Of a stretch of DNA of 64,000 bases, positions 11,727-20,444 are shown piece by piece. The stretch is taken from the NCBI RefSeq assembly GCF_009789195.1, contig NZ_WSTC01000015.1:1-64000 (forward strand). Direction: 5' to 3'. A program made the translations under genes and the position numbers. The stretch is from Paenibacillus sp. MMS18-CY102 (GTDB taxonomy: Bacteria > Bacillota > Bacilli > Paenibacillales > Paenibacillaceae). Position 1 is the stretch's first letter. The number at the start of each line of letters is the position of its first letter. Under the pieces are notes generated by a model. It did not search any database and was not told the origin of the DNA. It was given only the letters and a program-made list of their open reading frames with translations.

Positions 11727-13037
11727 ATGAATCAACTTGCTCAGCAATTGAACGAAACGTTGGAGCGCGAGAATGCCCACGTGTACGCCATGCTGTCGAA
11801 TCTCGGCCGAGGAATCTATTTCCCGAAGGTAGGCATCTTGAGCCAGTCAGCTGAGGCAAAAGCAAAAGCAAAAAAATTCAATGCCACGATCGGCATCGCG
11901 ATTGAGAACGGCCAACCGATGCACCTTAATGTTATTCAAGAAACCTTGTCCGCGTATGAGCCGAAGGACATTTATGAATATGCGCCGCCTGCCGGCAAAC
12001 CCGAACTTCGCAGCGCTTGGCGTGCGAAGATGATTAAAGAAAACCCTTCGATCGAAGGCAAAGGTTTCGGCACGCCTATCGTAACGAATGCACTGACGCA
12101 CGGGCTTAGTATCGTGTCCGACCTGTTCGCAGATGCAGGCGATGCTGTCGTCATTCCGAATAAAAACTGGGAAAATTACGAGCTCACCTTCGGCGTTCGC
12201 CGGGGCGCAGAGATCGTTGAATATGAGCTCTACAATAGCGAGAACCGTTTCAATAGCGCAGGCCTGCGCGAGGCGTTGCTCGCACAGAAAGACAAAGGCA
12301 AAGCGATCGTAATTCTGAACTTCCCGAACAACCCTACAGGTTACACGCCTAACGCGCAAGAAAGCGACGAGATCGTTGCGGTAATTCGCGAGGCTGCTGA
12401 AGCTGGCATTAACGTTGTAGCAGTAACCGACGATGCCTACTTCGGCCTGTTCTTCGAGGATTCCGTTCACGAATCGCTGTTTGGCAAGCTCGCTGGCATT
12501 CACGAACGCGTTCTGACGATTAAGGTCGACGGCGCTACGAAGGAAGAATATGTTTGGGGCTTCCGCGTAGGCTTTATTACGTTTGCATCGGCTTCCGAAG
12601 CGCTGCTCTCCGCATTGGAGCAAAAAACGCTCGGCATCATCCGTTCTACGATTTCCAGCGGCCCTCACCCGTCGCAAACATTCGTGCTGCGCGCGCTGCA
12701 AGCGCCAGAATTCGAAGCGCAAAAAGCAGAAAAATACGATATTATGAAGCGCCGCGCCAACCGTGTCAAAGAGCTTCTCGATAGCGGGCGTTATGGCGAT
12801 GTTTGGGAATACTACCCGTTCAACTCGGGCTACTTTATGTGCCTGAAACTGACGAAGGTTTCAGCAGAAGACGTTCGCCAGCACCTGCTCAGCGAATACG
12901 GCATCGGCACGATTGCCCTTGGCGAAACGGACCTTCGCGTCGCATTCTCTTGCATCGAAGAAGGCGATCTGGAAGAGCTGTACGATACGATTTTCAAAGC
13001 GGTCAACGAAGTGTTGAACGTTAAAGTAAACGCATAG
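11727..13037 (+). CDS. Class I/II PLP-dependent aminotransferase
   Basis: A fold-type I PLP enzyme of 436 residues. Visible landmarks are the NFPNNPTGY asparagine/proline motif, DDAYFGLFF with the pyridine-nitrogen aspartate, and the lysine region KVDGATKEEYVWGFRVGF, in which the lysine of ATK is the expected Schiff base and the later Arg binds the phosphate. The active-site spacing after the lysine (EEYVW) is unusual compared with SKxxxxxGxRxG of common aspartate aminotransferases, and the N-terminal part (GRGIYFPKVGILSQSAEAKAKA) is distinctive. Substrate cannot be assigned. It stands alone, divergent from the AraC-type regulator. Confidence 0.78.
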   Translation: MNQLAQQLNETLERENAHVYAMLSNLGRGIYFPKVGILSQSAEAKAKAKKFNATIGIAIENGQPMHLNVIQETLSAYEPKDIYEYAPPAGKPELRSAWRAKMIKENPSIEGKGFGTPIVTNALTHGLSIVSDLFADAGDAVVIPNKNWENYELTFGVRRGAEIVEYELYNSENRFNSAGLREALLAQKDKGKAIVILNFPNNPTGYTPNAQESDEIVAVIREAAEAGINVVAVTDDAYFGLFFEDSVHESLFGKLAGIHERVLTIKVDGATKEEYVWGFRVGFITFASASEALLSALEQKTLGIIRSTISSGPHPSQTFVLRALQAPEFEAQKAEKYDIMKRRANRVKELLDSGRYGDVWEYYPFNSGYFMCLKLTKVSAEDVRQHLLSEYGIGTIALGETDLRVAFSCIEEGDLEELYDTIFKAVNEVLNVKVNA

Positions 13038-13051
13038 ATTGCCACATCAAT

Positions 13052-13090
13052 AAAGCCGAAGCCATGATTGTCATGCCTCCGGCTTTTTTA
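13052..13090 (+). terminator. Terminator after the aminotransferase
   Basis: AAAGCCGAAGCCATGA pairs with TCATGCCTCCGGCTTT and is followed by TTTTAT. It lies 15 bases past the stop codon and abuts the ribosome binding site of the next gene. Confidence 0.75.
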
Positions 13091-13117
13091 TATTTTGGAG
13101 AGGAAGTGTATGCCCCT

Positions 13118-13951
13118 ATGTCCCGCTACATACTAACCGATCTTGATGGCACCCTGCTTACGTCAGGTGCCCAGCTTTCCGATTACACCGTTCGCATCTT
13201 CAACGATGCGCTTGAGGCAGGCGCTGTTATCAGTTTTGCAACGGCCCGCAGCTACCAAAGCTCGATGGCGGCCACGTCCCGAATCCTTTGGCGCTATCCA
13301 CTCGTTCTCTATAATGGGAGCATGCTCTTCGACCCCGTTCATCATAAAGTGCTTGGCGGGCATTGGCTCGAAAATGGCAAAACGAATGAAATCATTTCCA
13401 TCGGCCGCGAAATGGCACTTGTCCCGCTTTTATTTGCCTTAGATGATGCCGATCGTGAGCGTGTTCTGCATGAAAGGTTAACGCGGGAAGGCGACCAGCG
13501 TTTTTTCGCAAGCCGCCCCGGCGACCCGCGCTTCACCGAGGTAAGCCTGCTTCAATGCCCACCCTCCTATCGGACGCTAATCGTGACCTACATTGGGCTG
13601 CGCGAGGAGCTTGAACCATTGTTCCACGCCATAACGGAGCGATATGGTGCGGAGGTGCATGTGCATTTTATGCGGGATACGTACATCGGCAATCATTACT
13701 TTCTTGAAATCTCCCACCCGCTGGCCAATAAGGAGCATGGCATGCGGCTATGGTGTGAGCATGTAGGCTGCCTGCCGGAGGATGTGACTGTATTCGGAGA
13801 CAACCTGAATGATATTGGGCTGTTCAAACGGGCAGGCACTCGGCTTGCGGTATCCGGTGCGCATCGCGAGCTTAAGCTGATGGCGTCACGTGTCATTGGC
13901 AGCAATGATGAGGATGGCGTCGCCAAAGAAATCGAAACGTACTATTTTTGA
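13118..13951 (+). CDS. Cof-type HAD-superfamily phosphatase
   Basis: A 277-residue HAD hydrolase of the Cof class. The nucleophile motif DLDGTLL is at residues 8-14, motif II is the threonine in SFATARSY, and motif IV is GDNLNDIGLFKRAG. Between them is the C2 cap domain typical of sugar-phosphate and nucleotide phosphatases such as YwpJ or YidA. The ATG at 13118 lies 14 bases behind GGAGAGG, rather far, so a GTG at 13106 remains possible. It overlaps by a few bases the leader of the DUF817 gene. Physiological substrate unknown. Confidence 0.78.
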   Translation: MSRYILTDLDGTLLTSGAQLSDYTVRIFNDALEAGAVISFATARSYQSSMAATSRILWRYPLVLYNGSMLFDPVHHKVLGGHWLENGKTNEIISIGREMALVPLLFALDDADRERVLHERLTREGDQRFFASRPGDPRFTEVSLLQCPPSYRTLIVTYIGLREELEPLFHAITERYGAEVHVHFMRDTYIGNHYFLEISHPLANKEHGMRLWCEHVGCLPEDVTVFGDNLNDIGLFKRAGTRLAVSGAHRELKLMASRVIGSNDEDGVAKEIETYYF

Positions 13952-13968
13952 ATGAAAGGGAGGCGTGG

Positions 13969-14751
13969 ATGATTACGCACCGCCTAGCACAATTCATCCG
14001 ATTTGGCTGGATTCAAGCCATTTCCTGCATGTTTGCTGTCGTCATTTTCGGTGCGATGGCGGTCACCAAGTATATGCCGATTCCGTTCATCCCGCGTTAT
14101 GATGCCATTCTGCTCATCTGTATCATGATGCAGGCTCTCCTCATCTGGACGAAGCAAGAGACGCTCGATGAATGCAAGGTCATCATCGTATTCCATCTCA
14201 TCGGGCTTGCGCTGGAGCTGTACAAAGTACAGATGGGCTCATGGGCATATCCCGACGAGGGGTGGAGCAAAATCGGTGGCGTACCGCTGTATAGCGGATT
14301 TATGTATTCGAGCATCGCGAGCTATATTTGCCAAGCTTGGCGCCGGTTCGATATTCAAGTTAGCGGCTGGCCGCCCGTCTGGATGGGGATAGGCTTGTCG
14401 GTCGCCATTTATGCGAACTTTTTTACGCATCACTATTTTTACGATGTTCGTTATCTGCTTATGCTGGCGCTGCTGCCCGTGTTTGGCCGCTCGGCCTTTA
14501 CGTACAAGATCAATGGGCAACGGTATAAGATGCACGTTATTCTTAGTTACCTCTTAATCGCATTTTTCATCTGGATCGCCGAAAATATTTCGACATTCAT
14601 GGGGGCATGGACGTACCCGGACCAGACAAACGTCTGGCGCCTTGTGCATATAGGCAAGCTCGGGTCATGGTTTTTGCTCGTCATTATATCCATCATTATC
14701 ATTACAGAGCTCAAGCGTTTCAAGGATAAGGAGCGAATTTGCGTTACTTAA
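13969..14751 (+). CDS. DUF817 membrane protein (YoaT-like)
   Basis: A polytopic protein of 260 residues with about eight hydrophobic helices. Motifs such as FHLIGLALELYKVQMGSWAYP, YSSIASYICQAWRRFD and FMGAWTYPDQTNVWRLVH, with paired short MG(S/A)W-type segments, mark the DUF817 family, whose Bacillus subtilis member is YoaT. Function is not established for the family. ATG 13969 is preceded by GGGAGG at good spacing. It follows the HAD phosphatase by 17 bases and is probably co-transcribed with it. Confidence 0.78.
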   Translation: MITHRLAQFIRFGWIQAISCMFAVVIFGAMAVTKYMPIPFIPRYDAILLICIMMQALLIWTKQETLDECKVIIVFHLIGLALELYKVQMGSWAYPDEGWSKIGGVPLYSGFMYSSIASYICQAWRRFDIQVSGWPPVWMGIGLSVAIYANFFTHHYFYDVRYLLMLALLPVFGRSAFTYKINGQRYKMHVILSYLLIAFFIWIAENISTFMGAWTYPDQTNVWRLVHIGKLGSWFLLVIISIIIITELKRFKDKERICVT

Positions 14752-14802
14752 CCAGTGTGGTAGAATCAACCTAAAAGAACCAAAACCAAGGAGGTTGGCG
14801 CG

Positions 14803-15198
14803 ATGATGAAGGAACTGATTCAGAAGGCGGTATCGCTCGGTTTAGGCGCAGCAGTTGCATCCAAGGAGCAGGCGGAGAAGCTGGTCGAGGAACTTGTAAG
14901 CAAGGGAGAAGTCAGCAAATCTGAATCGAAGCAATTGGTCGAGGAGCTCGTCCGCAAAGGCCAAGAGACGCAGGTGTCCATCGATGCCCGCTTCAAGGAG
15001 TATGTGCGAAGTGCGCTTAATGAGGCCCATCTCACAACGCGTGACGAATATGTCAAGCTTCAGCAGCAGGTCGCCACTCTGGCGTCTCGCGTAGCCGAGC
15101 TTGAAGCTGCCCTTGCCCAGTTCCAGCCCTCGCCATCTTTGGACAAAGCGGCGAGCGGCGCTCCTGATGCGGCGGCTGCTTCGACGGGAGAGCAATGA
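14803..15198 (+). CDS. Phasin-family / coiled-coil protein
   Basis: A 131-residue, mostly helical, charged protein. Residues 1-60 hold repeated KLVEELVSKGEVSKSE- and LVEELVRKGQE-like segments, then a coiled coil (VKLQQQVATLASRVAELEAALAQ), and a Pro/Ala-rich tail. This organisation matches phasin-like or polyhydroxyalkanoate-associated proteins annotated next to ABC1/UbiB kinases in Paenibacillus. Its stop overlaps the start of the UbiB-like gene by 4 bases (ATGA), so the two are translationally coupled and likely act together at a lipid surface. GGAGG precedes the start. Confidence 0.7.
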   Translation: MMKELIQKAVSLGLGAAVASKEQAEKLVEELVSKGEVSKSESKQLVEELVRKGQETQVSIDARFKEYVRSALNEAHLTTRDEYVKLQQQVATLASRVAELEAALAQFQPSPSLDKAASGAPDAAAASTGEQ

Positions 15199-16877
15199 TC
15201 GGGCTAAGCCGCCGAATTCGGCATCTGCAGCGGTATCGGGACATCGCCAAGGCGTTCGTCCGCAATGGATTCGGTTATCTCGTCAAGGAGCTTGAGCTAG
15301 CGGAACGAATTCCGCTGCCCGGGCTCCGTTCCAGCGTACGCCGTGACACCGGGTCCAAGACGACCGGTGAACGCGTACGCTTGTTTCTTGAGGAGCTTGG
15401 CCCTACTTTTATCAAAATCGGCCAAATCGCCAGCACACGCCCCGACCTGCTTCCAGCTGACATCATCGATGAACTTGTAAAACTGCAGGACCATGTGCCG
15501 CCTATCCCCTTTCAAGAAGCGGCTGATGTGCTCGAATCAGAGCTTGGCGGACCGATCAGCGAGCTATTCTCTGAATTCGAGGAGCAGCCGATTGCTGCTG
15601 CTTCAATTGGCCAAGTCCATCTCGCCAAGCTGCCAGATGGCAGGCCGGTCGCTGTGAAGATCCAGCGGCCGAATATCCGGGAGCGCATTGAAACAGATTT
15701 GGAAATTCTCGATCAATTGTCCCGAATGGCGGAACATCGGCTCGAATGGGCTGCGCGATATCAGCTGCGCGACATGGTCAGCGAACTGGCCATGTCACTG
15801 CGCGCAGAGCTGGATTATACGATTGAAGGCCGCAATGCCGAACGAATGGCCAAGCCGGTTGAGCGAGATAAGCATGTGCACATTCCGGCTATTCACTGGG
15901 ATTATTCGAGCCGCCGCGTGCTGACCATGGAGTACCTGTCGGGTTGCAAGGTGACTGATCTGGACGGGCTCGCACAGTTAGGATTCGCGCCGAAACAAAT
16001 CGCAGAACGGGTAACGACGATGCTGTTTCGCCAAATTTTCGACGAAGGCCTCTTTCATGCAGACCCGCATCCGGGCAACCTCGTCATTATGAGCAACGGC
16101 GTTATTGGCCTGCTTGACTTCGGCATGGTCGGACGATTAACGCCTGCGATGAAGCAGCACTTCGGATCGCTTATTATCTCGCTGAGGCGGAACAGCACAA
16201 GCGGCATCATTCGGGCGATCGAAGCGATGGGGGCCATTCCCGAAGATACGGATATGCGCAAGCTGAGGGACGACATCGATTTGCTGCGCGATAAATATTA
16301 CGATGTGCCGCTAAGCCAAGTAAGCCTTGGCGAATCCGTCACCGACCTGTTCGCCGTCGCATATGCACACCGCATTCGCATTCCGTCTGACTTTACATTG
16401 CTGGGCAAAACGCTGCTAACGCTCGAAGGCGTCGTATCCGCGTTGGACGCCTCCTTTAGCATCGTCGACGTCGCGGAGCCGTTTGGGCGCAGGCTGTTTT
16501 TGGACCGGCTTCACCCGCGCTCGTTCGCGGATCAGGCGCTTCGCCATGTTGGCGAGTATGCCGATCTGATCGCAGACTTGCCGGATAAGCTGCGCGATAT
16601 AGCGAATATGCTGCGCAAAGGAAAGCTCCGGCACGATATATCCGTACCGGAGCTTGACACCTTTCTGAAAAAGATGGATCGCGTCGGCAATCGGCTCTCT
16701 TTCAGCATTGTATTGCTGTCATTCAGCATTATTATGGTTGGCCTTATTGTCGGCTCCTCGCTCGGGCGCCAGTCGACGTTCATCTGGCAGTTCCCCGTCA
16801 TCGAGATCGGCTTCGGCATTGCCTCGTTAATGTTCGTTTTCCTCTTATATGCCATCTTCCGATCGGGCCGGTTCTAA
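15195..16877 (+). CDS. ABC1/UbiB-family atypical kinase
   Basis: A 560-residue protein-kinase-like ATPase. Family motifs are in order: the KxGQ signature (FIKIGQIASTRPDLLP), the alanine-rich loop (AAASIGQVHLAKLP), the lysine VAVKIQRP, FHADPHPGN for the catalytic loop and LLDFGMVG for the metal-binding DFG equivalent. Two membrane helices end the protein (about residues 500-555), as usual for UbiB proteins. The family supports ubiquinone or isoprenoid-lipid metabolism; in a menaquinone-using Bacillota the exact role is unclear. Translationally coupled to the phasin-like gene. Confidence 0.88.
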   Translation: MIGLSRRIRHLQRYRDIAKAFVRNGFGYLVKELELAERIPLPGLRSSVRRDTGSKTTGERVRLFLEELGPTFIKIGQIASTRPDLLPADIIDELVKLQDHVPPIPFQEAADVLESELGGPISELFSEFEEQPIAAASIGQVHLAKLPDGRPVAVKIQRPNIRERIETDLEILDQLSRMAEHRLEWAARYQLRDMVSELAMSLRAELDYTIEGRNAERMAKPVERDKHVHIPAIHWDYSSRRVLTMEYLSGCKVTDLDGLAQLGFAPKQIAERVTTMLFRQIFDEGLFHADPHPGNLVIMSNGVIGLLDFGMVGRLTPAMKQHFGSLIISLRRNSTSGIIRAIEAMGAIPEDTDMRKLRDDIDLLRDKYYDVPLSQVSLGESVTDLFAVAYAHRIRIPSDFTLLGKTLLTLEGVVSALDASFSIVDVAEPFGRRLFLDRLHPRSFADQALRHVGEYADLIADLPDKLRDIANMLRKGKLRHDISVPELDTFLKKMDRVGNRLSFSIVLLSFSIIMVGLIVGSSLGRQSTFIWQFPVIEIGFGIASLMFVFLLYAIFRSGRF

Positions 16878-16890
16878 CAAGCCGGCTCGA

Positions 16891-18210
16891 TCAGTCCAGC
16901 TCCGCATCCTTCGCAATTTTGCGCCGCAAAACGCTTGGCCGCCGCAGGAAGCCATACGCCGCGGCAACAATTGGCGGCGCAAATGCCGCAAGCCATTGGG
17001 CATGCAGCACAAGCACAACACATGCCGGCACCCATATAAGCAATAAACAAATGATATAAGCGATTCGGTCTACCCGAATTAATGACTCGACACGCCTATG
17101 GTCCGGCAACGGATAAATATGGCGCCATACCGCAAATTTATGCGATTGGCGAAGCGTTCCGAGCTGAAGCCCGATAACAGCGGCAAATATGGCGTAAACG
17201 GCGAATGCGCCCCAGCCAGCGAGCCATACGGCATCGCCAAGCCAATATAAAACGAGCATGCCAAGCAGTAAAATTCGGACCAACATGCCGCCAAGCTCCG
17301 TCCGAATCAGCGTCATCACATACATATACGTATACGTGTTGCTCTGGGAGAAACGCACTCGCTGCCCAAGCCAGCTTAAGTACGCTCGCCTTGCAATGCG
17401 AGGCGCGTGGGTTGGAACGTCGATGAAGAACGAGAAGAAACGGTAATACCGCCGGCGCGTCCTCGCTTCTTCGCGAATAAGCGTATCCCAAGGCAAGCGG
17501 TGCCGGCGAGGCAGCCGATACAGGGCAGCAAGCAGCAAGCCAGCGAGCAGCCCAAGCGCAATCGCCTTCCACGGGGCAAGCCGCAATAAAGCAGCTAGCG
17601 TTAACGCCGTCAGTGCCCAGCGCAGCAGCCGCAGAGCGAGGCGGGAAGAAGGCTCGGCTGCCCTTCTCTCCTGCCAAGCGCCGGCGATATTGCCGGCCTT
17701 AAGCGCCATTAATGCCACAAGGAGCATCAACGCTCCGGCTTCTCCGCTTCCATGGGAATATAAGGGCCAGTAGACAAGCAGTGCCGCCCCGGCTCCCAGC
17801 ATGCCCGGCACGCCATTGTAACGGAAAGAGCGCTGTATATAGCTCCTCATTGCCGCTTCACGCGGCAAAAGAAACACGCTGTCTGCTGGCAGCAGCCACG
17901 TGCGCAGTGGATTCCAGCATACTGTAACCATCAGCAAAACGACGCCCACTGCCGTGATCGGGAAAGCTTCCGGCAGATGGCGCAGCAGCTGTGCATAGCC
18001 GATCGCCGCCACGATGATGCCCAGCATCATAAAGCCTGGGAATCCACTCATCGCCATGTAGCCTAAGTAAGGCTTTATCTCCTTGCGAAACGCCCCAGCC
18101 CGAATCGACCATAGCTTGTCAGGCTCGAATGGCTCCGGCGGCAAAATTGAACTTCGCTTCGCTGTTCCAACAGCGGGCGTCCCCTTCAATCGTTCCGCCC
18201 TATCGTCCAT
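16891..18210 (-). CDS. ecsB: ABC transporter permease EcsB-like
   Basis: A 439-residue integral membrane protein with about ten hydrophobic segments, forming the permease of an EcsAB-type ABC transporter. Seen: the EcsB-like block LWSIRAGAFRKEIKPYLGYMAMSG and an arginine-rich linker (DTLIREEARTRRRYYRFFSFFIDVPTHAP). ATG 18210 is preceded by GGGGAG and overlaps the ATPase gene by 11 bases; the open frame extends further upstream but entirely inside that gene. In Bacillus, EcsAB affects regulated intramembrane proteolysis, secretion and competence. Slightly longer than B. subtilis EcsB. Confidence 0.82.
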   Translation of the reverse strand: MDDRAERLKGTPAVGTAKRSSILPPEPFEPDKLWSIRAGAFRKEIKPYLGYMAMSGFPGFMMLGIIVAAIGYAQLLRHLPEAFPITAVGVVLLMVTVCWNPLRTWLLPADSVFLLPREAAMRSYIQRSFRYNGVPGMLGAGAALLVYWPLYSHGSGEAGALMLLVALMALKAGNIAGAWQERRAAEPSSRLALRLLRWALTALTLAALLRLAPWKAIALGLLAGLLLAALYRLPRRHRLPWDTLIREEARTRRRYYRFFSFFIDVPTHAPRIARRAYLSWLGQRVRFSQSNTYTYMYVMTLIRTELGGMLVRILLLGMLVLYWLGDAVWLAGWGAFAVYAIFAAVIGLQLGTLRQSHKFAVWRHIYPLPDHRRVESLIRVDRIAYIICLLLIWVPACVVLVLHAQWLAAFAPPIVAAAYGFLRRPSVLRRKIAKDAELD

Positions 18211-18967
18211 CGCTTGCTCCCCCGCCTCCAGCGGTGCTCGATACCAGCTTAAAGAAGGCATCGTCCAGCGTCCCGCCTTGCATCTCAGCAGCCTGCAGCA
18301 CATCATCCAACGTTCCCATCGCTGCAATTCGCCCGTGATGGAGCACAATATAACGGTCACAATACGCCTCTACCGTCGACAAAATATGTGAGCTCATCAG
18401 CACCGCCGCACCTGCCCTCTTAACCTCAACTAGACGGTCAAGGAGTGAACGAATGCCAAGCGGGTCCAGCCCAAGGAAAGGCTCATCGATAATATATAAA
18501 GGCGGGTTCGCAAGCAGCGCATTCATAATCATGACCTTCTGCTTCATCCCTTTGGACAGATGCTCGGCAAAAGCGCCACGTTTTGCACGCATATGAAATT
18601 CGTCAAGCAGCTTCTCCCGCCGATCAACGAAATCATCCCCTTCCACGCCATAGGCCATCCCTGTCAATCGAAGATGCTCATCCACGGTCAGTTCATCGAA
18701 CAATACCGGCGATTCCGGCACATAGGCGACTGATCCGCGATAAAGCTCAGGCTTTTCCTCTAAGGTTGCTCCGCTGACGCGAACCGAACCCGAATGAGGC
18801 GCCATTAGCCCGAGAATATGTTTAATCGCCGTGCTCTTGCCCGCTCCGTTCAACCCGATCAACCCGACGATTTCGCCCGGTTTGACGTCGAACGTCAAGC
18901 CATGCAGCACCGGCCTTCTTGGGCTATAGCCCCCAATTAATGACTCCAATTGCAATACTGGCAACAA
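18200..18967 (-). CDS. ecsA: ABC transporter ATP-binding protein EcsA-like
   Basis: A 255-residue ABC ATPase. Walker A is GLNGAGKST, the signature is LSKGMKQKV, Walker B is PPLYIIDEPFLGLDP, and the switch histidine follows in MSSHILSTVE. The LSKGMKQK signature and overall length fit the EcsA group (drug/secretion type). It is the first gene of a two-gene operon with the EcsB-like permease and is preceded by GAGGTGATG-type sequence. Confidence 0.88.
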   Translation of the reverse strand: MLPVLQLESLIGGYSPRRPVLHGLTFDVKPGEIVGLIGLNGAGKSTAIKHILGLMAPHSGSVRVSGATLEEKPELYRGSVAYVPESPVLFDELTVDEHLRLTGMAYGVEGDDFVDRREKLLDEFHMRAKRGAFAEHLSKGMKQKVMIMNALLANPPLYIIDEPFLGLDPLGIRSLLDRLVEVKRAGAAVLMSSHILSTVEAYCDRYIVLHHGRIAAMGTLDDVLQAAEMQGGTLDDAFFKLVSSTAGGGGASDGR

Positions 18968-19056
18968 GCCTCATCACCTCGTCTCTATTGCCCTATTATA
19001 CCCGATGTGATAGGACAGAAGGAAATGGCCGCGAAACATGGCGAAGCAGTTAGGCG

Positions 19057-19103
19057 CAAAAAAGGCTGCTTCATGCGGGCTTTCCCGCTTGAAGCAGCCT
19101 TTT
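19057..19103 (-). terminator. Terminator after the SLH-domain gene
   Basis: A 12-bp stem (AAGGCTGCTTCA and TGAAGCAGCCTT) encloses a second GCGGG/CCCGC stem and is followed by TTTTTTGCG on the minus strand. Confidence 0.85.
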
Positions 19104-19112
19104 GCCGAACAT

Positions 19113-20336
19113 CTATTTGATCACGATCAGCTTAACAACGTTATTCTCAACCGTCAGGTCAACAGGGTTGCCTGCTACGAGCTTCGCGAAGTCACCTGTG
19201 ATTGCTACGTTCGCATCCACGTTAAAGATCGTTGCTTGCGTAGCGCCGTTTACCACCTTCATGATGGAAATCGTCGCGATTTTGCCTTGGGCATTCAAGG
19301 AGTAGGAATTAAGAGTGCCGGATTCGACCGTCACCGTCGGCTGCGCCGCCAGCTTCGTTACTTCGATGAAGATGACTTTGTTCTGGTATGTGCGAACGAG
19401 CACCTCATCGCCAGCTTTCAGGTCCGCAACAGTTGCTTTCTTATTATCGCGGAAAATAAAGACGTTCGGGTCGAGCGTAAGCGCCACTTCCGTTTTGTCT
19501 GCTTTCACAACCGTGATTGCGCCATTAGCTGCGGCTGCTTTCAAGCTGCCCGTAATCGCTTGTGCATCATGGTCTGGCAACTGCGAGTCCGTGCGGTCAA
19601 GCAGTGCGGCAAGCTCAGCACGCGTTACTTGCTGGTTCGGGCGGAACGTATTATCGTTATAGCCTGTCACGATGCCCTTGTCCAACGCAACAGCTACATA
19701 ACCAACGGATCCCGCTGGAATTTGCTTCGCGTCTTTAAAGCTCAGCTTCGTATTAACCTTCGCTTTTGCTTCTGCGTCAAGCTTGAGCGCTTTAACGAGA
19801 ATCGTCGCTGACCATAGGCGAGTCGCTGGCTTCTCTGGCTGGATCGAATCTTCCGTTTCGCTGAAAAGGTCGTTTTCCAGCGCGACAGCTACGTAACCGA
19901 CTGCCCAAGGATATTTCTTCTTCAGTTGGTCTGCATCCTTGAAGTTCAGGTCCGTGCTCATCTCTGCCGCCGATTCTGCTTGCTCGCGCAAGCCCATCAG
20001 GCGAACAGCTGCGACAATCGTCTCAATGCGCGAAATTTTTTGGGCTGGTTTGAACGAACCGTCCTCATAACCTGTGAAGACGCCCTTCGATGCGAGGCGG
20101 ACAATATATTCCGTCGCCCATTTCATATCCTCTTCATCTGAGAAGTTGATGTTAATCGTAACTTCGTTTTTATTTTTATCGTCGTTCTTGCCGCCTTTGT
20201 CCTTATCGTCATGCTGCCCGCTGTCATTGCCGTGCCTGTCCCCATGGTCTTTCGCGAAAGCAGTAGAAGCACCGCTCATCAATGTCATTACAGCTAGCGA
20301 GGAAATCGCAAATTTCTTCCAATTAGTTGGGTTCAT
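19113..20336 (-). CDS. Secreted SLH-domain cell-wall protein
   Basis: A 407-residue exported protein. The signal peptide (about residues 1-29) ends TAFA-KDHG, followed by a highly charged DHGDRHGNDSGQHDDKDKGG linker. Three S-layer-homology domains follow, at about 55-105, 115-165 and 180-225 (GVFTGYEDGSFKPAQKISR, then DLFSETEDSIQPEKPATR, then GIVTGYNDNTFRPNQQVTR), which bind pyruvylated cell-wall polymer. The remaining 170 residues hold two short beta-rich repeats (TVTVESGTLNSY type) of unknown function. ATG 20336 is used with GAGGTGG upstream; a GTG four codons earlier overlaps the site. Confidence 0.85.
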   Translation of the reverse strand: MNPTNWKKFAISSLAVMTLMSGASTAFAKDHGDRHGNDSGQHDDKDKGGKNDDKNKNEVTININFSDEEDMKWATEYIVRLASKGVFTGYEDGSFKPAQKISRIETIVAAVRLMGLREQAESAAEMSTDLNFKDADQLKKKYPWAVGYVAVALENDLFSETEDSIQPEKPATRLWSATILVKALKLDAEAKAKVNTKLSFKDAKQIPAGSVGYVAVALDKGIVTGYNDNTFRPNQQVTRAELAALLDRTDSQLPDHDAQAITGSLKAAAANGAITVVKADKTEVALTLDPNVFIFRDNKKATVADLKAGDEVLVRTYQNKVIFIEVTKLAAQPTVTVESGTLNSYSLNAQGKIATISIMKVVNGATQATIFNVDANVAITGDFAKLVAGNPVDLTVENNVVKLIVIK

Positions 20337-20444
20337 AAAAAAAGCCACCTCTCCTGTGTGTGATTACGGTTTCATGCCGTATTTTCCCTCTCGCCCATAT
20401 CATTCGGGCAGTCGGTTTCACTTTTAGGGGGTGGCTCAAAAAAA

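Noticed and set aside
19038-19811. Plus-strand frame of 257 codons opposite the SLH gene
   Set aside because: The SLH domains on the minus strand are unambiguous; the opposite frame is an Arg/Cys-rich shadow.
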